A stretch of DNA of 64,000 nucleotides from Ignavibacteria bacterium (lineage in GTDB: Bacteria; Bacteroidota; Ignavibacteria; Kapaibacteriales; Kapaibacteriaceae): assembly GCA_016707005.1 (NCBI GenBank), contig JADJIQ010000002.1:372001-436000 (forward strand). The letters run 5' to 3'. A model generated the notes under the pieces. That model was not told where the DNA came from and did not search any database. It saw only the letters and a program-made list of their open reading frames with translations. Of this stretch, positions 1-7,346 are shown piece after piece. A program made the position numbers and the translations under genes. The first letter of the stretch is position 1. Each line of letters begins with the position of its first letter.

Positions 1-34
1 GAGAATACGGACTTCGTGTGAGAGGTGGAAGAGG

Positions 35-1216
35 CTAGAATAGATCGGACAGACCGTACTGTAGCACATTTTCTAAAGGATGATCTGGGCTACCTACTAC
101 GATCAAGCGTGTGTCTCCGTGTTGTTTCCTGAACGCGGTTGCGCCTGCATAGGCATCACGAATATTGCCGGACTTCACTTCGACGAGTACTCGTTGTGTT
201 GGTGTAGAAACAACAAAATCAACTTCGAATCTCCCCTCGCGCCAATATTGAACTTCAGCTCGTGCTGTACTGGCGAGCTGCAGGAGGTGTGCACCAACTG
301 CCGATTCTACCATTTGACCACGATACAGTGCACTCGATGTTGCATGAGAACTAGCCATACCCATCACAGCGCTGAAGAGAGTAGGTGCATATGACTGGAG
401 CTTTGGACTCGCCGATCGTTTCCGCACAATTGTGCCTGCATATTTCTGTAGCCCACACAACAGACCTCCATCACGGAGAAGCTCAAGATAATGTGCTATA
501 GATGCAGCATTCCCTGAATCCTGCAACTGGCCAAGTAGTTTTTGCAGTGAAACGATCTTTGAAGTCAGTGATGTGCCAAGGACAAAGAGATTTCGCAACA
601 ATGCCGGCTTGTCGATTCTCTCTTGTTGAAGTACATCAAGTGCAAGAGTACTTTCAATGATCGACTCTTTGATATAGAGAAGCCACCGCTCGCTATCAGG
701 AAGCAGCTTCATCGGGCCAGGATAACCGCCTAACGTGAGGTAGTCATCAAGAGTGATGTTGAATGCATCACGCATCTCGCTCCATGACCAATGATGAGCA
801 CGCAATACCTCAAAGCGTCCCGCTAAACTTTCAGACAGCCCTTTTCGTAAAAGCATAGTGGATGAGCCCGTAAGCACAACCAAGAGATTTACAGAAGTAG
901 ACGTGTCTTCATCCCACAGCCTCTTTACAGTCTCGGACCAGTTAGGGATCTTCTGTGCCTCATCTATCACCAAAACACAGCGACCATGTGCCTGTGCCAA
1001 CAATCGGGCCTTGCTCCAATGGTCATGGAGCCACGCTGAACCGATCACTCCCAGCTCATCGGCCGATATCGTCACCGATGGAAATGGAAGATCCTCAACC
1101 GCCTGACGCATCATCGTCGACTTCCCCACCTGCCTGGGTCCAAGTACGATCTGCATGAATACACGAGGTTCATTTATTCTCGTTCGAATCACGTCTACAA
1201 GTTTTCGCTGATACAT
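35..1216 (-). CDS. DUF4143-type AAA ATPase
   Basis: This is an ATP-binding protein of the AAA_14/DUF4143 family, about 393 residues with the start chosen here. The Walker A motif GPRQVGKST lies near residues 26-34 and the Walker B stretch VLVIDEAQ near 81-88. The C-terminal part contains the DUF4143 nuclease-like signature VDFVV followed by VEVKSG. An in-frame ATG 11 codons upstream (1249) is possible, but family members usually begin close to MYQRKL, so 1216 is preferred. Family members are common and scattered, and no cellular function is established for most of them. The gene is divergent from the exonuclease gene, with a palindromic site between them. Confidence in family is high; function is unknown. 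Confidence 0.85.
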   Translation of the reverse strand: MYQRKLVDVIRTRINEPRVFMQIVLGPRQVGKSTMMRQAVEDLPFPSVTISADELGVIGSAWLHDHWSKARLLAQAHGRCVLVIDEAQKIPNWSETVKRLWDEDTSTSVNLLVVLTGSSTMLLRKGLSESLAGRFEVLRAHHWSWSEMRDAFNITLDDYLTLGGYPGPMKLLPDSERWLLYIKESIIESTLALDVLQQERIDKPALLRNLFVLGTSLTSKIVSLQKLLGQLQDSGNAASIAHYLELLRDGGLLCGLQKYAGTIVRKRSASPKLQSYAPTLFSAVMGMASSHATSSALYRGQMVESAVGAHLLQLASTARAEVQYWREGRFEVDFVVSTPTQRVLVEVKSGNIRDAYAGATAFRKQHGDTRLIVVGSPDHPLENVLQYGLSDLF

Positions 1217-1231
1217 CAATGCGAATCTGGT

Positions 1232-1270
1232 TTGTGAGGCATTGCTCACAATTTAATGAGGCGTTGCTCA
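1232..1270. promoter_or_regulatory. tandem palindromic operator candidate
   Basis: A perfect palindrome TTGTGAG-N6-CTCACAA occupies 1232-1251. A second, weaker one, TGAG-N6-CTCA, occupies 1257-1270. Their centres are 22 bp apart, about two helical turns. The pair lies between the divergent DUF4143 ATPase and exonuclease genes, where a dimeric regulator could control both. The outer arms resemble CRP/FNR-type sites, but the regulator is not identified. Confidence 0.45.
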
Positions 1271-1326
1271 CATTTCCAAGTTCACCAAACTCGAATGAGC
1301 AAAAAACGGCTCGTATCTTGGCTCTC

Positions 1327-2301
1327 ATGGGCTCTTCCGGACTTCTAACCCTCACAGATCGTGGGTTGTATTGTGAACGGGGCGACTTCTACATCGATCC
1401 TCAGCGGTCAGTAGAACGGGCCGTGATCACCCATGCCCATAGTGATCATGCCCGTCCGGGAATGAAGCACTACCTCGCTCATCGTGATACGGTCCCGCTC
1501 CTTCATCATCGGATCTCACGGTCCATCTCAACCCAGGCTGTGGAGTATGGCGAGGTTCTTACGATGCACGACGTCTCAGTCTCCTTCTTCCCTGCCGGAC
1601 ATATGATCGGTTCTGCACAGATCCGAGTGGAAGCTGACGGTGAGGTCTGGGTCGTGTCGGGCGACTACAAACGTCAACGTGATCCGTATGCCGCCCCCTT
1701 CCAACCACTGCGTTGTGATACCTTCATCACGGAATCAACGTTCGGTCTGCCTATCTACCACTGGCCGTCAGATGAAGATGTGGTATCGGATATCAAACGA
1801 TGGCATGCTGCCAATGCCTCCTGCGGAATTGCCAGTGCCATTCAGGTGTATTCACTCGGAAAGGCGCAGAGATTGATCGGACTCCTGGCGCACCACCTGC
1901 CCCTTGCCGTCAGTGCGGGAATCCATGCTGCAAATGTGTGTATTCGTACGTCGGGCATTGAAGTAGCCGAAACGTCAGTGTTATCAGACTCCATGTCTCA
2001 CGAGAAGTTGATGAGGGGGCTGATCCTTGCCGCCGGACCGAATGACCTACGCACCATACCTGCTGCACGTTCAGCCGGTGTAGAAATGGCGTTTGCTTCG
2101 GGATGGACTGCAACAGAGCCCGGCAGACGCAGAAACTCAGGCGCAGGTTTCGTCATTAGTGATCACGTTGATTGGGATGATCTCCACAGAACCATTGATG
2201 AAACAGAGGCAGAACACATCATCGTCACGCACGGTTTTGCATCAGAGGTTGTGCAGTACCTGCGCGAGCGAGGCAGGTCTGCAGAGGTGCTTACCACATG
2301 A
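1327..2301 (+). CDS. ligase-associated MBL-fold DNA exonuclease
   Basis: This is a metallo-beta-lactamase/beta-CASP protein of about 324 residues, of the ligase-associated DNA exonuclease family. The metal-binding motif HAHSDH is at residues 36-41, and TESTFGLPIY marks the beta-CASP region. The start is set at ATG 1327, matching the family N-terminus (GLLTLTDRGLYC), rather than an upstream in-frame ATG at 1219. A TATCTTGG element ends 5 nt before it. In other bacteria this nuclease sits in an operon with an ATP-dependent DNA ligase and a DEXH helicase for DNA end repair. Here the next gene overlaps by 4 bp (ATGA) and is a ligase lacking its catalytic domain; no helicase is present. Confidence 0.88.
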   Translation: MGSSGLLTLTDRGLYCERGDFYIDPQRSVERAVITHAHSDHARPGMKHYLAHRDTVPLLHHRISRSISTQAVEYGEVLTMHDVSVSFFPAGHMIGSAQIRVEADGEVWVVSGDYKRQRDPYAAPFQPLRCDTFITESTFGLPIYHWPSDEDVVSDIKRWHAANASCGIASAIQVYSLGKAQRLIGLLAHHLPLAVSAGIHAANVCIRTSGIEVAETSVLSDSMSHEKLMRGLILAAGPNDLRTIPAARSAGVEMAFASGWTATEPGRRRNSGAGFVISDHVDWDDLHRTIDETEAEHIIVTHGFASEVVQYLRERGRSAEVLTT

Positions 2302-3143
2302 GACGTTTCGCCGAACTCTGCGCAGACCTCGAACGCACGTCTCGACCGAACGTGATGCGCACGATGATCGATCATTATGCTGCATCTGCATCCGTGGAGA
2401 CCGCAACTCTGGCAATGTCCTTGATCAACGGATCACTGAGTCTGCAGGTGATGCGTCCGCGCCAACTGGCAACAATGATCTCGTCCCACATGGCACTCCC
2501 CTCATGGCTCATCGACACATCAAGAACACTTGGCGGTACGCTCGCCGAAACGTCAGCTCTCCTTCTGCCCAGATCGGATTCTCACTGCGAACGTTCATTG
2601 CCGTCGATGATCGAAACACTCACATCGATCCAAATCAAGGATCTACGTTCTCGCTCAGACATGATCCTCACGCTCTTGCACGAGTGTTCCGTCTGGGAAC
2701 GCACCGTCCTTGCCCGCATCATCGTTGGTTCTCGGCCAATTCGCAACGAGATTCCACTTGAAGAACGCGCGGAAGTGATCGAGACCACAGAGCACCGTAT
2801 GATCACAACCCTCCTCTATGCCCATAAGGCACAAAGCATCGGACAACAGACATATAGTCACTTCACCGTCGGCGTTAAAAAGGGCGAGATCTATGTGCCC
2901 CTTGCCAAGATCCCCAACACCTTCAACGCGGAGATCAACGTTATCGTAGAAGGTCTGGCAACCCAACGCACCGTTGAGAAATTCGGCCCCACCCATTGGG
3001 TTTCGATCGGAATCATCATGGAGATCGCCTATACAGAGATCGTTCCATCAACACGAACCAAGAGCGGCATCAAACTCCATGGCGCCCGCCTCGTGGAGTG
3101 GCTACCAGATCGCGCCTTGGCGGACGTTGATACGATCGAATGA
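2298..3143 (+). CDS. ATP-dependent DNA ligase lacking the adenylation domain
   Basis: The product has 281 residues, whereas family members have about 500-550. Residues 1 to about 150 match the N-terminal DNA-binding domain, starting MRRFAELCADLE and including the WLIDTSRTLGGTLAETSALLLP stretch seen in two parts of the family. Residues 168-281 match the C-terminal OB fold, including LLYAHKA, FTVGVKKGE, EKFGPTHWV and TRTKSGIKLHGARLVEW. The central nucleotidyltransferase domain with its KxDG lysine is absent, and the two parts join near residue 165. The reading frame is intact and coupled by ATGA to the exonuclease. It cannot adenylate itself as a normal ligase does; a DNA-binding or scaffolding role is an inference. 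Confidence 0.75.
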   Translation: MRRFAELCADLERTSRPNVMRTMIDHYAASASVETATLAMSLINGSLSLQVMRPRQLATMISSHMALPSWLIDTSRTLGGTLAETSALLLPRSDSHCERSLPSMIETLTSIQIKDLRSRSDMILTLLHECSVWERTVLARIIVGSRPIRNEIPLEERAEVIETTEHRMITTLLYAHKAQSIGQQTYSHFTVGVKKGEIYVPLAKIPNTFNAEINVIVEGLATQRTVEKFGPTHWVSIGIIMEIAYTEIVPSTRTKSGIKLHGARLVEWLPDRALADVDTIE

Positions 3144-3159
3144 ATTCGCTATTCATAAT

Positions 3160-3178
3160 CCCACGACTATGTCGTGGG
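3160..3178. repeat. REP-like hairpin CCCAYGAC family, copy 1
   Basis: CCCACGAC and GTCGTGGG form perfect 8-bp arms around a 3-nt loop, followed by CTAC. A second copy with the same layout is at 4390-4408. It lies between convergent genes and next to a heptamer array. It could act as a bidirectional terminator or be a mobile REP-type element. Confidence 0.6.
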
Positions 3179-3188
3179 CTACTAAATT

Positions 3189-3234
3189 ATTCGCTATTCG
3201 CTATTCGCTATTCGCTATTCGCTATTCAAAAGAG
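3189..3234. repeat. ATTCGCT heptamer array
   Basis: About 6.5 tandem copies of a 7-bp unit, read as GAATAGC on the minus strand. The stop codon and last three residues (N-S-E) of the minus-strand metZ gene are encoded inside it. The unit contains TAG and its length is not a multiple of three, so all frames are closed within 21 nt. Confidence 0.9.
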
Positions 3235-4375
3235 CGTGTGCGATATCCGCCACAATCTCCCCAACATCCTCCAACCCAATGCTGAGACGTACCATGCCTT
3301 GGGTGATCCCGACGGCTTGACGTGCTTCTTCGGTGAGGCGCGCATGTGTTGATGTAGCGGGATGCGTAACGATGGTTCGTGTGTCACCGATGTTGGCTGT
3401 GATGGATGCCAAATGGAGACGATCAACGAAACGTTTAGCCCCCTCTGCTCCGTCCTTATGCGTGAAGGAGACGAGCCCGCCACCAAGCTTCATTTGGCGC
3501 TTTGCAACCTGGTGTTGTGGGTGTGAGGTCAAGAAGGGATACATCACACGTTCAACGTTTGGATGCGACTCAAGGAACTGCGCTACGGCAAGGGCATTGG
3601 AGCAATGTCGGTCCAGACGGACGTGGAGTGTCTCCAGGCTCTTGGAGAACATCCATGCATTAAATGGCGACATCGTTGGGCCGGTGTTGCGCGCAAAGAG
3701 GTAGATCTCGCGGAGAAGATCGGCACGTCCGACCACTACGCCACCAAGCCCCCTACCCTGACCGTCTATCCACTTCGTTGCCGAGTGCCAGACGATATGA
3801 GCGCCGTGATCTATAGGTCGTTGAAGAAGGGGCGTAGCGAACGTGTTATCAACGTTCAAGATCACATTCCTACGTGCGGCAAGCTGTCCAAGGAATTCAA
3901 GATCTGCGATCTCCAACCCCGGGTTTGACGGACTCTCCACCAACAGCATCTTGGTTGATGCCGTGATGGCTTCCTCCCACTGCGCATTGTTGTCGATGTC
4001 CACATACGTATGCGTGATCCCCCACCTCGGCAAGAACTGTGTAAGCAGCGCATGTGTGCTGCCGAACACTGCACGCGATGCAACGATATGATCTCCCGAA
4101 CGCAGGAGTCCCATGATCGAGGCAAATCCAGCAGCCATCCCAGTCGATGTGGCAACACCGGCCTCTGCACCCTCCATCGCCACCATCTTGTCTACAAACT
4201 CCGTGGTGTTCGGATTCGTAAACCGTGAGTAGATGTTGCCCTGTTGCTCCTCTGCGAACAAGGCACGCATGTGCTCGGCATCATCAAACACAAAACTCGA
4301 CGTCATGTATAATGGCGTCGAGTGTTCGTGTTCTTCAGTCTGCTCTATTTGAGTTCTGATATTCGAAGTGATCAT
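3215..4375 (-). CDS. metZ: O-succinylhomoserine sulfhydrylase
   Basis: This is a PLP-dependent enzyme of the Cys/Met metabolism family, about 386 residues. It replaces the succinyl group of O-succinylhomoserine with sulfide to give homocysteine for methionine synthesis. The PLP lysine is K201 in the SATK motif, the cofactor aspartate is D176 in NVDN, and YSRFTNPNT (49-57) is the typical active-site segment. The whole protein closely follows Bacteroidota sequences of this type (HSTPLYMTSSFVF, WGITHTYVD). The start at 4375 is preferred; a start at 4405 would lie in a REP-like hairpin. The C-terminus runs into a heptamer repeat. Cystathionine gamma-synthase activity is a less likely alternative. 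Confidence 0.87.
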   Translation of the reverse strand: MITSNIRTQIEQTEEHEHSTPLYMTSSFVFDDAEHMRALFAEEQQGNIYSRFTNPNTTEFVDKMVAMEGAEAGVATSTGMAAGFASIMGLLRSGDHIVASRAVFGSTHALLTQFLPRWGITHTYVDIDNNAQWEEAITASTKMLLVESPSNPGLEIADLEFLGQLAARRNVILNVDNTFATPLLQRPIDHGAHIVWHSATKWIDGQGRGLGGVVVGRADLLREIYLFARNTGPTMSPFNAWMFSKSLETLHVRLDRHCSNALAVAQFLESHPNVERVMYPFLTSHPQHQVAKRQMKLGGGLVSFTHKDGAEGAKRFVDRLHLASITANIGDTRTIVTHPATSTHARLTEEARQAVGITQGMVRLSIGLEDVGEIVADIAHALLNSE

Positions 4376-4389
4376 TCGCTGTTCTCTTT

Positions 4390-4408
4390 CCCATGACTTC
4401 GTCATGGG
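4390..4408. repeat. REP-like hairpin CCCAYGAC family, copy 2
   Basis: CCCATGAC and GTCATGGG form perfect arms around TTC. Relative to copy 1 at 3160-3178, the C-to-T change in the left arm is matched by G-to-A in the right arm, so pairing is preserved. It lies just upstream of metZ and beside a heptamer array. Confidence 0.6.
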
Positions 4409-4426
4409 CCACTGACTTCATTCTGT

Positions 4427-4479
4427 ATTCGCTATTCGCTATTCGCTATTCGCTATTCGCTATTCGCTGTTCGCTGTTC
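4427..4479. repeat. ATTCGCT/GTTCGCT heptamer array
   Basis: Roughly seven 7-bp units, read on the minus strand as GAACAGC then GAATAGC. The array begins at the pntB stop codon and fills most of the gap to metZ. It has the same sense orientation relative to its upstream gene as the arrays at 3189, 15081, 17904 and 51655. Confidence 0.9.
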
Positions 4480-5881
4480 AAAGAGCTTTCACCTCATTCA
4501 CCAACGCCGTCAACGATGCCTTTGCATCACCGAAGAGCATTGATGTGTTCGGACGGTAGAAGAGTTCGTTTTCAATACCGGCGTAACCGGCCTTCATCGA
4601 ACGTTTCATAACGATTACTTGGCGTGATGCTTCTACATCCAGGATCGGCATGCCGTAGATCGGTGAATCAGGATCAGTCTTTGCGGCTGGGTTCACCACG
4701 TCATTGGCGCCAACCACAAGGACGACGTCTGTTGTTGCGAACTCAGGATTGATCTCTTCCATTTCTACGAGTTTGTCGTAGGACACGTCAGCCTCTGCAA
4801 GAAGGACGTTCATGTGACCTGGCATACGTCCGGCAACCGGGTGCACGGCGTATTTCACGATCACACCCTTCTCTTCCAGTTCATGCTCCAGCTGATGACA
4901 CGTGTGTTGTGCTTGGGCAACAGCGAGACCGTATCCCGGCACGATCACAACCTGCTTGGCATAGGCCATCAATACGGCTGCATCGGTTGCTGTGACCTCG
5001 CGGATCGTACCGGTGGCTGTCTTTCCGCCGCCACTGGCTGCAGCCTTTGCGCTCATGAGTCCGCCGAAGAGCACGTTGGCCAAGGAACGATTCATCGACT
5101 TGCACATGATGATCGTAAGGATCGTACCGGCAGAACCAACAAGGATACCGCCGATGAGCATCACCATGTTATCATAGAGGAATCCACCACAAGCTGCTGC
5201 AACACCCGTGAAAGAGTTGAGCAAGGAGATCACAACGGGCATATCTGCGCCACCGATCGGCATCACAAAGAGGACGCCGTAGGCAAGGGCAAGTGCACAG
5301 AGGACCAGGAGGAAGGTAAGACCCGAGAGTGAACCCAGGACGAACATCACCGAGAGAACGGCTACGCCGCCAAGCACGAGGATGTTGAGAAACTGTTGTC
5401 CACTAAAGGCAAGATCCTTGATCTTCTCGGCGAGTTTGCCGAAGGCAATGATCGAACCGCTGAACGACACACTTCCAATGACAAGTCCGGCGATGATCGT
5501 GAGCGAATGAACAGGGTCATGCGCCGCTGATGGATCGCGGTGTGCTTCTTCGATGAGCGATATCAACGCGGCGCAGGCGCCGCCCATTCCGTTGAAGAAC
5601 GACACCATCTGCGGCATGGCCGTCATCTTCACACGTTTGGCCATGATCCAGCCAACCACGGTACCAACGATGAGTCCACCGAAGATCAGCGGCAGATTGG
5701 CGAGGTGTTCGCCCGTCGACGTCTTATAGAGGAAGATCGTACCAAAGATGGCAAGCCCCATACCGAAGGCTGCAACAAGATTACCCTTGCGTGCCGTTGC
5801 CGGCGAGCCGAGCATCTTGATACCGATGATGAAGGTTACAGAGGCGATGAGATAGAGGATCGGTAGAATACTGTCCATCAT
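4478..5881 (-). CDS. pntB: NAD(P) transhydrogenase subunit beta
   Basis: This is the 467-residue membrane and NADP(H)-binding subunit of proton-translocating transhydrogenase. It couples proton flow across the inner membrane to hydride transfer from NADH to NADP+. The N-terminal two thirds are hydrophobic, with many transmembrane helices. The C-terminal dIII domain contains the NADP-binding GYGLAVAQAQH and the ANDVVNPAA and YGMPILDV segments. Length is normal. It is the last gene of a three-gene operon and its ATG overlaps the stop of the preceding small subunit by 4 bp (ATGA). Confidence 0.95.
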   Translation of the reverse strand: MMDSILPILYLIASVTFIIGIKMLGSPATARKGNLVAAFGMGLAIFGTIFLYKTSTGEHLANLPLIFGGLIVGTVVGWIMAKRVKMTAMPQMVSFFNGMGGACAALISLIEEAHRDPSAAHDPVHSLTIIAGLVIGSVSFSGSIIAFGKLAEKIKDLAFSGQQFLNILVLGGVAVLSVMFVLGSLSGLTFLLVLCALALAYGVLFVMPIGGADMPVVISLLNSFTGVAAACGGFLYDNMVMLIGGILVGSAGTILTIIMCKSMNRSLANVLFGGLMSAKAAASGGGKTATGTIREVTATDAAVLMAYAKQVVIVPGYGLAVAQAQHTCHQLEHELEEKGVIVKYAVHPVAGRMPGHMNVLLAEADVSYDKLVEMEEINPEFATTDVVLVVGANDVVNPAAKTDPDSPIYGMPILDVEASRQVIVMKRSMKAGYAGIENELFYRPNTSMLFGDAKASLTALVNEVKAL

Positions 5882-6162
5882 TGCCTCTTCTTGAACATTT
5901 CGAGCATACGATTCGTGACGACGAAGCCGCCGACCACGTTGAGGGTTCCGAGGATAACGGCCAGGAAGCCGAGGATCATGGAGAACATGTCCGTTGCTTC
6001 GCCCATCACAATGATTGAGCCAATGATCACCACGCCGTGAATGGCATTAGCGCCGCTCATCAGTGGTGTATGCAGAACGCTTGGAACGTGCGTGATAAGC
6101 TCGATCCCGAGGAAGATCATCAGGATAACGAGGTAGACCATATTGAGGGTTGCGGGATCCAT
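5878..6162 (-). CDS. pntA2: NAD(P) transhydrogenase subunit alpha, membrane part
   Basis: This 94-residue protein corresponds to the C-terminal membrane domain of PntA, encoded separately as in many bacteria with split alpha subunits. It has about three hydrophobic helices and the conserved HTPLMSGANAIHG segment, which forms part of the proton channel with PntB. The gene begins one base before the end of the NAD-binding subunit gene (TAATG) and overlaps pntB by 4 bp, which implies tight translational coupling. Confidence 0.93.
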   Translation of the reverse strand: MDPATLNMVYLVILMIFLGIELITHVPSVLHTPLMSGANAIHGVVIIGSIIVMGEATDMFSMILGFLAVILGTLNVVGGFVVTNRMLEMFKKRQ

Positions 6163-7262
6163 TATGCTCTGACCTCCTTGTTATACGTAACGAGCGTTGC
6201 TGCTACCACCTCGTCTGCGAGGTCGAACGTGAAGCCTTCCGGTTTGGTGACCGCTGCAAGGAACGTTGTTACGTTCTTCGCATAGAGTTCACTGGCATGT
6301 GTTGGGACCGACGATGCAAGGTTATTACACCCGATGATCGTTACACCATTGTGTTCCACTGTCTCATCCGGCTTGCTGAGTTCACAGTTACCGCCAGCTT
6401 CCGTTGCCATGTCGATGATCACCGATCCGCGTTTCATCTTTCCAACCTGTGCGGCCGTGATCAGCGTTGGAGCTGTTCCGCCGGCAACCAGCGCGGTGGT
6501 GATAACGAGGTCGGCCTCAACGAGAGATTTTTCGACGGCTTCTTTCTGCTTAGCAAGGATCTCCGGACTTACAGAGGCTACATAGCCCCCTTCGATATTT
6601 ACCTTGTCGAGACCTTCTACCATGATGAACTTCCCGCCGAGAGACTCAACCTGTTCCTTTGTCTCCGGACGGATATCGCTTACTTCGATGCGAGCGCCGA
6701 GACGCTTTGCTGTGGCAATGGCCTGGAGTCCGGCCACACCTGCACCATAGATGAGCACCTTGGCCGGCGTAACAGTGCCGGCAGCCGTCATCATCAACGG
6801 AAAGATCCTACCGAGGGAGTTCGCCCCCAAGATCACGGCCTTATAGCCCGCAAGGTTGTTCTGCGACGAGAGCACGTCCATGCTCTGTGCCCGCGTGATG
6901 CGAGGCATGGCATCGAGTGCAAAGGCGTTGACGCCCTGTGCTGCTAACGCGTCGAGAACATTGCGATGTCTCTTCGGGTAGATATAGGAGACCACAGATG
7001 TTCCGCTGCGCATTTCTGCGATCTCTGCGGGACTCGGCACGGCCACCCTGATGATAGTGGCAGCAGCGGCGATGACCTCGCTGCGGGATGCCACAGTGGC
7101 TCCGGCAGTCTGATAGGCAGCATCGTCGAACCCGGCGGCTAACCCAGCCCCCTGCTCCACATGAACGGCGTGACCCTGTTTGGATAGTTGAAGACAAGCT
7201 GATGGAACGAGGGCCACACGCCGTTCACCAGGTAAAGTCTCCTTGAGTACGCCTATGATCAT
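6162..7262 (-). CDS. pntA1: NAD(P) transhydrogenase subunit alpha, NAD-binding part
   Basis: This is the soluble dI domain of transhydrogenase, about 366 residues, which binds NAD(H) in the cytoplasm and docks on the membrane subunits. It begins with the family pattern MIIGVLKETLPGERRVAL and carries the Rossmann glycine motif GAGVAGLQA plus SVIIDMA. An upstream start at 7310 would add 16 residues unlike the family, so 7262 is chosen. A TACGTTTG element on the minus strand ends 5 nt before this ATG, which further supports it. It is first in the pntA1-pntA2-pntB operon and is divergent from the TonB receptor. Confidence 0.94.
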   Translation of the reverse strand: MIIGVLKETLPGERRVALVPSACLQLSKQGHAVHVEQGAGLAAGFDDAAYQTAGATVASRSEVIAAAATIIRVAVPSPAEIAEMRSGTSVVSYIYPKRHRNVLDALAAQGVNAFALDAMPRITRAQSMDVLSSQNNLAGYKAVILGANSLGRIFPLMMTAAGTVTPAKVLIYGAGVAGLQAIATAKRLGARIEVSDIRPETKEQVESLGGKFIMVEGLDKVNIEGGYVASVSPEILAKQKEAVEKSLVEADLVITTALVAGGTAPTLITAAQVGKMKRGSVIIDMATEAGGNCELSKPDETVEHNGVTIIGCNNLASSVPTHASELYAKNVTTFLAAVTKPEGFTFDLADEVVAATLVTYNKEVRA

Positions 7263-7267
7263 AGCCC

Positions 7268-7275
7268 CAAACGTA
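7268..7275 (-). promoter_or_regulatory. -7 element of pntA1
   Basis: TACGTTTG on the minus strand matches the Bacteroidota -7 consensus TAnnTTTG exactly. It lies 5 nt before the pntA1 start codon. No clear -33 TTTG is seen at the usual spacing. The position predicts a leaderless or almost leaderless transcript. Confidence 0.55.
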
Positions 7276-7317
7276 CAACTTTTTTCTAATCCCTTCGTTT
7301 GATGTTTCAATGAATGA

Positions 7318-7342
7318 TTTAGACATATCTAAACTATATTTG
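7318..7342 (+). promoter_or_regulatory. metal-regulator operator and -7 promoter element
   Basis: TTTAGA-CATA-TCTAAA at 7318-7333 is a perfect palindrome of the kind bound by DtxR/MntR-family repressors. It is followed at 7335-7342 by TATATTTG, an exact TAnnTTTG -7 element. The GTG start of the TonB receptor is 4 nt further on. Since the same operon encodes an MntR-like protein, autoregulation by that protein is the simplest reading. This is an inference from position and symmetry. Confidence 0.6.
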
Positions 7343-7346
7343 CCCC

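Noticed and set aside
2093..2761. 222-codon plus-strand frame across the exonuclease-ligase junction
   Set aside because: Shadow frame rich in Arg, Ser, Thr and His, without domain pattern; the other frame carries the recognised domains.
4376..4405. Upstream start of MetZ
   Set aside because: It would make a REP-like hairpin part of the coding region; the family N-terminus fits the later ATG at 4375.
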